From: Locusta migratoria
Lineage: Eukaryota; Arthropoda; Insecta; Orthoptera; Acrididae
Length of the DNA: 64,000 nt
Direction of reading: 5' to 3'
Assembly (NCBI GenBank): GCA_026315105.1
Contig: CM048744.1
Coordinates: forward strand, 345,553,668 to 345,617,667
Positions 9,925 to 21,080 of the stretch are shown here, piece after piece; within the stretch, counting starts at the first letter, position 1, and every line of letters begins with the position of its first letter. The notes beneath the pieces were generated by a model. The model was not told where the DNA came from, made no database searches, and worked only from the letters and a program-made list of their open reading frames with translations. The position numbers were made by a program, and so were the translations under genes.

Positions 9925-11150
9925 CAGCTCATCGTCAGTTTAATAAGTCACGAATTATATACAGAAGGATAGAAAAGCTGGTAGAAGCCGACCTTGGGGA
10001 AGATCAGTTTGGGTTCAGGAGAAATGTAGGAACACGGGAGGCAATACTCACTTTACGGCATATCCTAGAAGATAGATTAAGAAAAGGCAAACCTACATTT
10101 CTAGCTTTTGTAGATTTGGAGAAGGCTTTTGACAATGTTGATTGGAATAAACTCTTTAAAGTTCTGAAGCAAGCAGGAGTAAAATATAGGGAGCGTAAGG
10201 TTATTTACAACTTGTACAAAAACCAGATAGCGGTTGTCAGAGTTGAAGGGCATGAAAGGGATGCAGTGGTTGGGAAGGGATTAAGACAGGGTTGTAGTCT
10301 TTCTCCATTGTTATTCAATTTGTACATTGAGCAAGCTATAAAGGAAAGCAAGGAGAAATTTGGAGAAGGAATTAAAGTGGAGGGCGAAGAAATAAAAACA
10401 TTGCGTTTTGCCGACGACATAGTAATTCTGTCAGCAAAGGACCTGGAAGAGCAATTGAAAGGAATGGACAGTGTGCTGAAAGGTGCATATAAGATGAACA
10501 TTAACAAGAGCAAAACTAGGGTAATGGAGTGCAGTGTAAGAAAATCAGGTGATGCTGAAGGAATTAGATTGGGAAACGAAGTAATAAAGGAGGTGGACGA
10601 GTTTTGTTACTTGGGCAGTAAAATAACAAATGATGCTCGCAGCACAGAGGATATAAAATGCAGAATAGCAATGGGTAGAAAAGCGTTCTTGAAAAAGAGA
10701 GATTTGTTAACATCGAATATTGATTTAATCCTAAGGAAGTCTTTTCTGAAGGCATTTGTATGGAGTGTTGCCTTGTATGGGAGTGACACATGGACGATAA
10801 ACAGTGCGGACAGGAAGAGGATTGAGGCTTTTGAAATATGGTGCTACAGAAGAATGCTGAAGATTAGGTGGGTGGATCGCTTAACTAATGAGGAGGTACT
10901 GAACAGAATTGGAAAAGAAGGGATTGATTGGTAGGACACATTCTTAGACATCAAGGAATTGTGAATTTCGCGTTGGAGGGAAGTGTGTGGGGAAAAAATC
11001 GCAGGGGAAGACCAAGAGATGGATACAGTAAGCAGATTCAGACAGATGTAGGTTGCCGTTCTTATATGGAGATGAAGAGGCTTGCTCAGGATAGTGTATT
11101 GTGGAGAGCTGCATCAAACCAGTCGCCGGACTGAAGACCACAACAACAAC
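9925..11150 (+). mobile_element. RTE-type LINE, 5'-truncated copy 1
   Basis: The frame at 9921-10934 carries non-LTR reverse transcriptase blocks in order: FGFRRNVGTREAILTLRHIL, motif A AFVDLEKAFDNVDW, motif B GLRQGCSLSPLLFNLYIE, motif C LRFADDIVILS with the catalytic Asp pair, then the C-terminal WTINSADRKRIEAFEIWCYR and MLKIRWVDRLTNEEVLNRIG. Compared with the copy at 33240-34715, a short deletion near 10918 removes the WHTLTKRRDR segment and shifts frame, with the rest readable at 10928-11134. The endonuclease half is missing. The 3' end is CCGGACTGAAGACC followed by an ACA-rich tail. Within compared stretches the two copies differ by only about 4 percent. Transcription direction is opposite to the host gene whose intron it sits in. 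Confidence 0.92.
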
Positions 11151-11263
11151 AACAAGTCACGATACAAGTCCCGAAGTCGGATATACATGTCGCGCGTACG
11201 TGTGCCGATACAAATCCCAGTGCAGACGTAACTTTACGCAGACGTAGACACTATAAACAGTGA

Positions 11264-11345
11264 AACTTCCTGGCAGATTAAAGTTGCGTGCGAGAACGGG
11301 ACTCGAACCCAGGACTCTCGTGAGTAAGGCAGTGCTGCACGTCAG
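11264..11345 (+). mobile_element. tRNA-like SINE fragment (CTTCCTGGCAGATTAAA family)
   Basis: AAACTTCCTGGCAGATTAAA is followed by GGGACTCGAACCCAGGACTC, a tRNA-like B-box region. The same opening occurs at 20437 and 20932. Confidence 0.7.
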
Positions 11346-11555
11346 TGCGGAGGATATTGACACATGATTCAGATGTTCTTCGCAGTGAATGACGCACGCT
11401 TTAAATACGCTGACTCCATGCGGCTTGCGTCACACGCATGTGTAAACGTCCTACACTGTCGATGCGTTCGGCACCCACCAGTGTATTTAAATGTACGCAC
11501 AGTCCGAGACATCGGATTCAGGTGCGGTGAACCTGGTAACCTGTTCGGTGATGCG
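11335..11555 (-). repeat. Dispersed repeat, copy B (inverted relative to 1131-1325)
   Basis: The complement shares GTCTCGGACTGTGCG, CATTTAAATACAC, GCGTGTGACGCA and GCGTGCGTCATTCACTG with copy A. Confidence 0.75.
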
Positions 11556-11734
11556 TATGACCCTGACACTTAACAATTCCTAACCACAATGAAAATGTTC
11601 CTATCGAAGCACACCAAAAAAACGAATATGTCGTAGCCGTGGGGATTTAAAAGAGGGAACGAGCTTCTAGACGTATCGGCCAGCATGAAAAATATTTAAA
11701 TAAAAATATTAAGATATTCGGACATAACTTCTAA

Positions 11735-12615
11735 TATATAAAGCAGAGTGACCGTATGTTTGTACGTGTTGCATACAAATCTACAGTTTTGTTCCAATCT
11801 TTATGAAATCTTGTACACGTAAGCTTCAATCCATGAGGACGGTCGCCGTAAGTGTAAGAATCAAATACGATATATAGTTCACGAGATATGACGTCATAAA
11901 CAATGAGATGCTCGAAAAACTGCTGCATTTTGCGACAATGCTGCTCATTTTCTCCTAAACCATAGGACAGATTTAAACCAAATTTGGTACACACATTCCT
12001 TGCCGTGAGGTAACAATTGCTGCATGATTAAGAATCACATACGGCACATGGTTCAAAAGATATTACATCATAACCAATAGAAATCGCAAAAAAATGTCAT
12101 ATAATGCGATGAGACTTTCGAAATACACTGTATGAGAATGTCAGTACTTAGCGACTTGCAACAAACTTTAAACATAATTTCAAACCTTTATTAAACTTTT
12201 TCTCGCTGGCAACCATGGTAAAATGATGAAAGGAAAAAAGTTTCTGGCTTACTATTTTTCCGCTGTTTATGGAGTAAAACTACGGCTCTCGGTATGACGT
12301 TACAATTTATAATTTGAACACAACAAACTGTAGCGACAGTAAATTTTACAGACAGTATACACATATATAGTTGAATGTAGCTTCTAAAATTTATATCATT
12401 CCGACACGTATTTCATGAGATATGAGGACATTAACAGTAACGTTCATGGAAAACCGCCCTTCACGCACACATTTTAATCTATTAATTTTTTACTACTAAC
12501 TGTATCCGCAAGAGATTTTACAGACATACGGCCCTTATACAAATGAATAGATACCCGAGACATCGCTGGAATAAATAAATAAATACCCGGGCAACGACGG
12601 GTTTTCAGCTAGTGT
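11735..12615 (-). repeat. Long noncoding dispersed repeat, minus-oriented copy
   Basis: Inverted partner of 8470-9360 (CATTTTCTCCTAAACCA, GCGACTTGCAACAAACTTTA, TTCCGCTGTTTATGGAG). It ends at CCCGGGCAACGACGGGTTTT, a terminus related to the CTAGCTGAAACCCCG start of the repeat at 22078. Confidence 0.85.
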
Positions 12616-12659
12616 ATAGTAAAAAGATTCACATGCCATGTCGTATAACACGGCTCACA

Positions 12660-12758
12660 GCTTAATATCAAATTCAAATGTTTGTAATCCTAAGAGACCA
12701 AATTGCTCACTTCATCGGTCCCTAAGCTTACGACCAACGTAAACTAGATCATACTGAC

Positions 12759-12801
<43 letters not shown>

Positions 12802-12815
12802 CCAAGGGAGGACTC
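12660..12815 (-). mobile_element. SINE with an internal (CA)n expansion
   Basis: Minus-strand SINE body (CACTTCATCGGTCCCTAAGC, TACGACCAACGTAAACTAG) runs into about 20 CA dinucleotides (12759-12798). It then resumes with CATGTCCAAGGGAGGACTCA. The microsatellite grew from the ACACAC stretch normally present in this family. Confidence 0.75.
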
Positions 12816-13100
12816 AAGCCTTCGGGGGAGAGAGAAAGAAGGAAGCCTAGGGTATAACGTCCCGTCGACATCGTGGTCATTAGAGACGGAGCTCACGCTC
12901 GAATTTTTGGATAAGGACGGGGAAGGAAATCGCCCGTGCCCTTTGAAAGGAACCATCCCGGAATTAGCCTGGAGTGACTTAGGTAAATTGAGGAAAACCT
13001 AAAGCCGGATGGCAGCAGGTGGATTTGAACCATCGTCCTCCCGAATGCGAGCCCAGAGTGCGGACAGCAGCCTTTGCATATGCGTAAAGTCAAGTGCGGT
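12816..13100 (+). repeat. GAGACGGAGC-family repeat with tRNA-like end
   Basis: CATCGTGGTCATTAGAGACG, GGGGAAGGAAATCGCCCGTG, AGGAACCATCCCGG, GAGGAAAACCTAAAGCCGGA and a B-box-like GGTGGATTTGAACCATCGTC. Related copies lie at 26590-26760 (+) and 23780-23910 (inverted). It is a known-looking orthopteran SINE-like repeat. Confidence 0.75.
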
Positions 13101-13151
13101 TGCTGGTTACAACGTCTCGTGAAACAGAGTCATTTCCTTACAATTGGTTAA

Positions 13152-13644
13152 CCCTTTCATTCCCACATCATGAATTCAGCTTTGGAAAAATTAAATTAGG
13201 TGTTTTCTTTATTAATAAAGTGCACTAAACATCAAAATATGTGTTTTATAATTTTACATCGAACTATTATTTTTTAATGTCATGTATTTCATGCACAACA
13301 CGGATGTTTCTATCGAGGTATTTTATTACTTCATAGTTAACACTCTCAGATCAACAATGCATTATCTTCGCCACAGCGCAGAAGAGATTTCACTGCTGGA
13401 ACAAAATAAAAGGAACCACACTCACGCTCACACACTCAGCCACGTACAGACGGCAACGCAACACATCCTCCAAGACAGATTAATTCCTCAGAAGTGGCTA
13501 CACGCCGTACCAAGCGGCAAAATGTCGTACTAGAAGCATGTCGTACATCAACAAAAATGCGACTTTAAGGATTGATACCCAAAATACGGTATAAATCAGC
13601 TTTTAATACGTTGTTATCGAGGAACGACACTAGGAATGAAAGGA
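13152..13644. mobile_element. piggyBac-type MITE
   Basis: It starts CCCTTTCATTCC directly after TTAA (13148-13151) and ends GGAATGAAAGGA directly before TTAA (13645-13648). A TTAA target site with C/G-triplet termini is the piggyBac signature. There is no transposase inside, only short frames. Confidence 0.75.
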
Positions 13645-13689
13645 TTAAAAGTGTATTCAGTTACTGAGTTTTAATGTTCATGGGCATAT

Positions 13690-15106
13690 TCACACGTTCT
13701 TGTAGTCAGTTTTCAGAGAAGAGTGAACAGCGTTCAGTACACACCACGGTGATTAGACCCAGGATCACCTATGGGGCGGTCATGTGGTGGAAGAGGGTAG
13801 AACAGCAGGTTGCTGCTAAGGAGCTTGGTAAGGTGCAGAGATTAGCCTGCTTAGCCATAACAGGCGGAATTAGCAGCACACCAACTGCTGGGATGGAAAC
13901 CAAGTTGGATATGCCCTCATTATACCTTTGGGTCAAGATGGAGGCAGCGGCTGGTGCATACATACTCAAAACTGGCAAAAACTGGAACTCTTTGGGATAT
14001 CCAGAATCGCACACTAAAATAGTGAATGAGGTAAATATAGGAAAGGTTGGGGAAATGCCAGTCGACATTATTATAACCCCATACTGCTTCAACAAGTCTT
14101 TCAATATAACAATTGGAAGTAGGGAGCAGTGGGAGAAAATAGTTCGACACCGTACGGGGGATATTGTCTGGTTCACTGACGGGTCAATATCAGACCAAGG
14201 TGTTGGGGCCGGGGTATCCGGGGTGCAGCCAAGACTGGAGGGCGTCATCTCTCTAGGAAACTGGCCTCAGTATTCCAGGCCGAAATCACTGCCATCAGGG
14301 CGTGTGTGGAGGAGAATTTGCGTAGGTGCTACAAAGACCGTAGCATCTATATCTATTCAGACAGCCAGGCAGCCCTGAGATCACTGGTAGCTCCTGCAAC
14401 TAGGTCTAAAATTGTTGCAGAATGTCACAGGGATCTGGTGGAGCTAGGGGAAAGCAATAGAGTGAACCTATTGTGGGTCCCTGGCCACTCGGAGATCAGT
14501 GGCAAGGAACATGCCGACAGATTACCCAGGATGGGGGCAGAGACTCCATTTGTTGGACCGAAACCTGTCCTGACAATCACCAAGGCAATGATCAAATTGG
14601 AGCTACGTAACTGGCTCAGAAGACAGCACGTAGAATATTGGACCAAAGTCTACCAACAAAAACATGGCAAGGTAATGATGCCAAAGCCATGTTTTAAAAG
14701 AAGCTCTGAAATCCTGGGCCTGAACAGGAGAGAGATTAGACTCATGGTTGGATTGCTGACAGGCCATGGGAATTTCAAAAAACACCTACATACATGGGAA
14801 AAACAGAAGAGGGCCCTAAATGTAGGATCTGTGATGACGGTGATGAAACTGCATCACATCTAATCTTCGAATGCATTGCATTGGAGAGTTAGAGGCACAG
14901 AACATTTGGGACAAGCAGACCCGAAGAAATTGTGTCTAATAAAGAACTGGTAAAGGGACTCCTTGCACTGTTCAAGGGCATTGGTTGGCTTTACTAGATA
15001 TACAGGGAGCGATACCGCACAATAAACTTAGTTTCGGTGCGGGCAGTGGCGGGTTGGACTAAGACTGTTTTGGGTTCCCTGAGAAAATCAAATAAAATAA
15101 AATCAA
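13690..15106 (+). mobile_element. I/R1/LOA-group LINE, RNase H and C-terminal knuckle
   Basis: Plus-strand frames give the end of an RT (RITYGAVMWW, then VQRLACLAITGGISSTPTAG) followed by a type I RNase H domain. All four acidic positions are readable: D in WFTDGS, E in VFQAEITAIRAC, D in YSDSQAALRS and the last D in HADRLPRMGAE. A frameshift near 14260 splits the domain and another near 14805 separates the terminal CRICDDGDE...H....C zinc knuckle, which ends at the TAG near 14892. LINEs carrying C-terminal RNase H belong to the I, LOA, R1 and related groups. A 3' UTR ends in AAATAAAATAAAATC. The element is 5'-truncated at about 13690. Confidence 0.85.
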
Positions 15107-15915
15107 ACATTCTAGAAACAAATTTGTCAGCTCTGAGCGTGGAAGAGAAGAGAACCGCTAGTCACTAGCCGCAACTGCTGTAGATGTGTGGAAGGTCTGA
15201 CACTGTCGTGCCGAAGAACAGGGTACCCACGTGTGCACTAAATATACGAATTGGCGCTGTCAGCCTTCCGCGGGTTTCTCGTCAACCGACACAGTTACGT
15301 TACGCACCACACGCTAAAATTCGCAGCTACCTAGTGGCCCATGGTCACAACTCGCGTCAACGAAACGGGAAAGTCGAGCGAGTAATATGCGAGACTCGCA
15401 ATACCTTAACCGATATCGGGAACAGTAAAATAAAATATGAAGTCATTAATTTTCCACAAGTCCTGTTAATTACAGTAACCACTCAGCTGTTAAAGAAATC
15501 ACTCTTCCCGCTCTCTATTCGCGAATGAAACGGGACGGTACCCACATACGTGGTGCAATGGGCAGTACATTAGCTATGACCTTCAGTGTAGTGTACGTGC
15601 AGAAGAACATTGATACGAGTGCGGAAAATCTTCGTGGCTCACGAGTAACACTACACAAGCACCATTCGTCGATTACGATACACTTCGAATTTGTTGTAGT
15701 CTAGGTCGAAATAACACACACCGTATTTTTATACGTATCCATAAGGCCATTCAAGTGATAAAAGCCCTCGCGAGGGAAACGCGATTGTTATCACATATCG
15801 TCGTAACAGTACATTGTTAAAAAAAGGATTACAACAGAGTCCAAGCAACAGAAATGACGTATATCAGGACTAAAAAGTAAGGTAAAGCAGTCAACAATCC
15901 GAGGATTGCTTTGAA
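15107..15915. other. Unassigned DNA
   Basis: CpG-containing sequence with a 114-codon open frame at 15184-15528 that matches nothing I recognise and lacks a convincing start context. No repeat boundary was identified. Confidence 0.35.
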
Positions 15916-15919
15916 CACC

Positions 15920-16196
15920 ACAGTGCTTTACTAGGCATGGTCCTGTTTGGAGGTGGTTTGCCGTTGCCTTCCTCCGACCTTCGAACTGACTTACCCAGCC
16001 AGTTATAGGGGGACCTACAGTTTAACGTGGGTTCCGAACCACGGTGCTGCTTGGTATTTTTCACATGAGCAATACTGCCAGAGGTGAAAGAAGTGGAAAG
16101 TGACAGATAAAAATCCTAGGACCTGGCGGGGATCGAACCCGCGACCTTTGGATTTGTAGTCTGGCACTCTACCACTGTGCAACCGAAGCGCACTTA
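15920..16196 (-). mobile_element. GGCATGGTCCTG-family SINE-like repeat with tRNA-like head
   Basis: GGCATGGTCCTGTTTGGAGG and GGTTTGCCGTTGCCTTCCTC form the body. At the right, GGCGGGGATCGAACCCGCGA and CTGGCACTCTACCACTGTGC are the complement of a tRNA-like head with a B-box and an A-box region. Confidence 0.7.
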
Positions 16197-16570
16197 TCAG
16201 GACTATGAATCAAAAAGTACCAGGAGACACAAGATCAGAAATGAGATACACAGAGAAACAGGTGGTATCAGGGTCCCTATTGCCAACATCTTGGGGGGAA
16301 AAAAAGGCTGCAGTGGTATGGCCATGTAATGAGAATGGATAGCACAAGAACTGCTAAGTCAATACTTCAGAATGGATGTGGGAGGAAGAAGACCACGAGA
16401 AACGCCAAGGAGAATATGGATAGAGGCAGTAAAATCAGACGTAGAAAAGAACGGTTTTAACTGGGATGATGTCCAAGACCAAATGTTATATCAAGATCGG
16501 ATGAGATGGAGTGCGCTTGTTAGCCACACCCGGGAAACTGAAGATAGAAAATGGTGATGATGACTGCACA
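16197..16570 (+). mobile_element. LINE 3' end fragment
   Basis: Frames read RVPIANILGGKK and YGHVMRMD, then GRRPRETPRRIWIEAVKSDV and DQMLYQDRMRWSALV, the conserved C-terminal cell of RTE/CR1-like LINE proteins (GRP...R W.......D........A.DR..WR..V). A short TGATGATGA run follows, like the tail of the LINE at 36296. Confidence 0.75.
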
Positions 16571-17338
16571 GTTTTGCGGTAGCAACCTTAGAAAGTAAGT
16601 TTCTACATTTTTGTTATATCTCCTACCGTTTCGATTATATGTGCTCAGAAAGATAAAAGCCGCGTTTCTTTCGGAAGAATCAAGATTCCAGGATGTTCCC
16701 ACGTGGCAGAGAATTGCGGAAAGTCTACTGCAAACATTGATCCATATTTAGCTCTAGGGGGGGGAAACGTGTACTGCAGTACACAATTACGGTATGAATC
16801 GTCTTCCTAGAAATTCAAAGTGTTTTTGAGTACACCGGTAGTGAAAATTCCCTAACGATGTGACAAGGAAGTATTTTAAATCTGTTTGCTTTATGTGTAG
16901 ATAAGACATCATGTGTGTGGTGTTTACAGTATTCTTTGATTATCTCTTCTCGCCTTTGTCACATTTACCCTATCAACCCATTCCATATCTGTCTCTCCTA
17001 TTCTCATCGCCATAAACAGCCAGTCGTAAGCAAACATAATGTACACTGTCGCAAGTTGCGTACCTGGATTTTTTTATTTTTTTCACTTTATCATTGCTCT
17101 GAAAAGAGCGTACAGCAAATGAAGCTGAGTTGACTTTGTAGCCACAATCTTTACAGACGCTTCTTCGGTGTTTACAAACTTCCGTAATCCTGGCGATAAC
17201 AGTTCCTATCGTATCGCTCTTTGCTCTGTGATAGGAAACTCGCTGAGACAGCACGCACAATATGAAGACCTTTAAATGAGAAGTCCGCATCTGTAACCTA
17301 ACAGTTCACATGCTGCACTCTGGCTAAATTTGATAAAT
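16571..17338. other. Unassigned DNA
   Basis: Only short frames and no recognised element. Confidence 0.4.
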
Positions 17339-17349
17339 AAAAATAAATC

Positions 17350-17546
17350 AAACGTTCAAATGTGTGTAAAGCTTATGGGACTTAACTGCGGGGTCATCAG
17401 TCCCTAAACTTACAAACTACTTATGAATTAGCTAACACTAAGGACAGCACAAATATCCATGTCCGAGGGGGATTCGAACCCCCGACCGTAGTGGCCGTGC
17501 AGACCGTGACTGGAGCGCCTCAGTCCCCTCGGCCACCGCGGCCGGC
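17350..17546 (-). mobile_element. SINE, full length, with target duplication
   Basis: Minus-strand SINE from TTCAAATGTGTGTAAAGCTT to GGCCACCGCGGCCGGC. The direct repeat AAAAATAAATC flanks it (17339-17349 and 17547-17557), so both ends are defined to the base. Confidence 0.92.
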
Positions 17547-17811
17547 AAAAATAAATCCAACAAATGGACAGTTCCCGAAGCACAGTTTCCCATATCAATT
17601 ATGTACGGGATGTTATACCTGTGCACCGACCTACATTTAGTTCCTTACCACTCCCTTTTGATAGTCTCGAGTTTTAACCTCCTAATCAGTGGCTTCCAGC
17701 CATTTCTGGACCATAGGATCTGCTTTGGGTTTTTTGTTGTGAGCAAGGACCGCAAGATTCAAGACAAATTGTGTAAGTCTAAGAATAAACTTTGATCAAA
17801 ACTCTTAATAT

Positions 17812-20134
17812 GGGTAGCCCAGATGCAAAAGCCGATAAATGCATTTTTGTCGATTTTGAATTGGTCACATTGCCGTATAGATTTTTTCATCGGCTACACG
17901 ATGGAATAGATTTCATGGTCCAAATCTCTATAATCGCTGTAGAAAACTGCGTTTGGTTACAAGAACCACTAACTGCCCGTTGCTTTCGGTTGCAAAACCC
18001 GCTAAATGTCCACAATTTAGAAACCCGCCTAGTTCAACAGGCATGACGGTCAACGTGTCATGTTCGGATGCAAAGCACGCCAACTGACGTCAGAGTTACC
18101 AACCTAGACATTAATAACTACGTTTCACTTTGTTGCGATTAGAAGCAATATTCTAGGCTGCACTGTAGCGAACACGTACGCAACAATGAAGCTATCACTG
18201 TCGGTGCAGTGTAGAAATCTACGCAGTAAGCACAGTTCATTTAATCAGCAGAGTGCTTGTTGACGTATATTTGCGTAGATGTTACGAAGATAGTGAGTAA
18301 TTCTCTGGGCTGTCTAAATGCAGACAACTGTACAAATGAAGTGGGAATAAGTGAAGTAGTACGAATTTTACAAGAAGTCGAACCCATCGTCGTAATTTCA
18401 AATGACCAGACTGAGACTGAGGACGACGTTCCCTCCCGCAAAAGGAAGAGGCGCCCTCACCAGTGGAAGAGAAACGTTTCTTAAACAGAAAGGTAAGAAA
18501 ATGAAAAGTATTATTAAACCACGGAAAGCTGTGTCGCCGCAAATTCTTATGACAAAACCTCAACAAGTTCAGTGACGCAATCCAACCAAAACTGAAATTG
18601 GTAGTTATATGGTAACAAAGTAAGTGTAGGAAATAGAAAACTATGAACAAGCTGTGTTAAATGCAGTAGATCTCCCAGGGAGTAGTAACGAGTACGTGTT
18701 ATTCACACACTGTTGCCAGCTTGCTTCCAGTTTTATTTTTGCAGGAATCGTCCATTGGAGAGGATTTCAGCCCTTTCGTGCCCAGTGTAGCCATGCTATG
18801 TTTTTCTTGGCCATTCTTGAAACTTCTGATCAAAAAACTTTCTCTTGTAGTTGCCTTATGACTACACATATGTGTTTTGACAACAGCAAATAGCAGCCGT
18901 ATGCCCACCAAGGACCCTTGAAATCAATTAATTTTTAATGAGAACCGCCATTTTGTTTTCTGAAGGATGTGGAGTCAAAATATAAGTTTGACGATGATCA
19001 CTATGCTAGGTCATTCGCAGCTCCTGACAATCTAGAAAAAATAGATTTGTGGTTCCAATAGTGGGCCACTCGTTCATTCCACCTGACATGGTTTTTAGTA
19101 ACATCAAAAGACAGCTTTCGAGATAAGCGTCATTGAAAACCCATATGTATACATTCAACACATTGAGAAGTTTGCAACGGCAGTACGTCTAGGACAAAAT
19201 AAATGACCTATTCAAGACAAACGATACGCCAAAGGCTCTATGAAAGTTCCTGGCAACTGGTATTTCCAGAGTAAGGAAAAAAAAAAATAAAAAAATAAAA
19301 AAAAAGTTCACAAAAAGCAAGAACAAGATGATTTCCCTAGTTCATAGAGAGCCCTCCTACAATTTTGAATCTGGAGAGGGGAAACTATTGGTGATGATTG
19401 GCCTTCCAAAGAAAAACTGAAATTCTTCACTGAGGTGTTCAATGAGCAGGAAGGCACTGTTACAGTCGCTCCTGCCACCGATAACTCTCAGAACGAGGAA
19501 GAAGTTGAAAAATATTTTCAGTTGGTGGACAGTGTTGAGGTCGATGTCACTTAAAAGAAATTATCACCCTTTTCATTTTCTAGAATATTCTTGTCTCTTT
19601 TTAACTAACGTATAGCTTTCTCTCATTTTCTTCATTTACAAAAATTAGAGGCTTATTTTATTTCCTGCGATATCTTGTGGTTTCTAAAGCATGATGATGC
19701 AACCTTAAATAAGTCAATTTTTCTTGATAAACAATATCACTGTCGTATTCTTGTATACCAGTATCGTACAATTTTCAGATTTCTCTTTGAAGTAAAGTGT
19801 ATTCGCCTTGTATTGGTAATAATTGAATTCTATCCCGATGTCCTTCCTGTTACTGAATAGCGGGTTTCGCAACTGAACGTTTGGTTCGAAACGTTTACAA
19901 AGACCGCTAACTGCATAAATCGGGTCCAAAAACCGCTAAGTCAACATTTCACCGAGTATTTTAACGTACGAAACATAACCGCAGATTTCAGAAATTAATA
20001 TTGAGTAATTAATTAATTTTTACTTATTTTTGAATAAAAAACTGAAGTCTTTAATAGTTTGTATGGGACTAGTATTTCGCGATTATCTCAGATTCGCTTA
20101 TCATGCGGTTAGCGGCTTTTGCATCTGGACTACT
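17812..20134 (+). mobile_element. TIR DNA transposon of unassigned superfamily, decayed
   Basis: Left CCCAGATGCAAAAGCCGATAA and right (complement) GTCCAGATGCAAAAGCCGCTAA give inverted termini of about 25 bp, 2.3 kb apart. Both subterminal zones repeat a CGCTAA motif (around 17990-18040 and 19900-19945). Plus-strand coding remnants lie between (18257-18500, about 19060-19310, 19430-19553). A consistent target duplication was not found. See the pseudogene entry for the protein. Confidence 0.65.
18257..19553 (+). pseudogene. Broken transposon-encoded protein with basic RKRKRRPHQWKRNV block
   Basis: The first open segment ends in an acidic tract and RKRKRRPHQWKRNV. I recall this basic block from a multicopy insect protein family (RKR..P..WK.N.RK..R). 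Further downstream, frames give SFMPCDMVFSNIKRQL and TPKALMKVPGNWYFQSK. These resemble the later H.F.P.DRVF..IE... and PG.W.F blocks of that family. A last segment encodes an acidic tail (NEEEVEKYFQLVDSVEVDVT) and stops at 19553. Stops and frameshifts separate the pieces. It lies between the inverted termini at 17812 and 20134, so it is probably the element's own protein. I cannot name the catalytic type. Confidence 0.45.
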
Positions 20135-20436
20135 CACATATTCTAACAATTACAATAAGACAGTCTAGATCGCAATTTGTTGCGTTTATTGGTGGCAACC
20201 GGTTTCGGTTCTATAGAACGATCTTCAGGCCTTTGGCACCTTGTTGGTGGACGGTGGCGGTGGCCGTCAATAGCGATCTAGACTGCCTTATTGTAATTAT
20301 TAAAATTTTTAAGATTGCTGTTCCATAAAAATGCTTTCAAAAATTGCTCACACACTCGTTGAACTCAAAAGTAATATGTAATAACAGTACTATTTAAACA
20401 GAAACTTTTAGTAGAAAATTAAATTCGTTTTAAAAT

Positions 20437-20930
20437 TTCCTGGCAGATTAAAATTGTGTGCCAGAACCGAGACTCGAACCTGGGACCTTTCGCCTTTCGC
20501 GGGCAAGAGCTCTACCTACTCACGCCGGCCGCGGTGACCGAAGGGACTGAGGCGCTCCAGTCACGGTCTGCACGGCCACTACGGTCGTGGGTTCGAATCC
20601 CCCCACGGGCATGGATATTTGTGCCGTCTTTAGTATTACGTAGCTCATAAGTAGTTTGTAAGTTTAGGGACTGATGACCTCGTAGTTAAGTCCCATAAGC
20701 TATACAAACATTTGAACACGACTCACGATGCCGCCTCACAACTCTACTTCCGCCAATACCTCGCCTCCTACTTTCCAAACTTCACAGAAGCTCTTCTGCG
20801 AAACATGCAAGACTAGCACTCCTGGAAGAAAGGATATGGGGGAGACATGGCTTAGCCACAGCCTAAGGAATGTTTCCAGAATGAAACTTTCACTCTGCAG
20901 CGGAGTGTGCGCTGGTACGTAACTTTATGG
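20437..20930 (+). mobile_element. CTTCCTGGCAGATTAAA-family repeat split by a SINE
   Basis: The left part (TTTCCTGGCAGATTAAAATT, GAGACTCGAACCTGGGACCT, CGGGCAAGAGCTCTACC) and right part (ACGACTCACGATGCCGCCTC through CACTCTGCAGCGGAGTGTGC) are one repeat interrupted at ACTCACG by the SINE at 20525-20720. The left part is a tRNA-like head with a B-box. Confidence 0.85.
20525..20720 (+). mobile_element. SINE nested in the preceding repeat (copy 2 of the composite)
   Basis: Head CCGGCCGCGGTGACCGAAGG, B-box GTGGGTTCGAATCCCCCCAC, body and TTTGAACACG end. The 7-bp direct repeat ACTCACG lies at 20518-20524 and 20721-20727. Confidence 0.85.
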
Positions 20931-21080
20931 AAGATTAAAATTGTGTGCCGGAACCGGGACTCGAACCTAGGAACTTTCCCGCGAAAGTCAAAAGGTCTCA
21001 GGTTCGAGTCCCGGTTCCGGCATACAATTTTTATCTGCCAAGCGCACACTCCACTGCAGAGTGAAAGTTTCATTCTGTAA
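20877..21080. repeat. Near-perfect palindrome of two tRNA-like SINE heads
   Basis: The left arm (CAGAATGAAACTTTCACTCT ... GTGCCGGAACCGGGACTCGA ... GGAACTTTCCCGCG) is followed after a few bases by its inverted copy (AAAGTC ... CGAGTCCCGGTTCCGGCA ... GAGTGAAAGTTTCATTCTG). The arms are about 100 bp and differ at a modest number of positions. Confidence 0.9.

Noticed and set aside
13769..14248. 159-codon minus-strand frame
   Set aside because: Antisense of the RNase H-bearing LINE, where all four acidic positions read on the plus strand.
15184..15528. 114-codon plus-strand frame as a possible gene
   Set aside because: No recognisable domain, splice support or start context. Kept only as an unassigned stretch.
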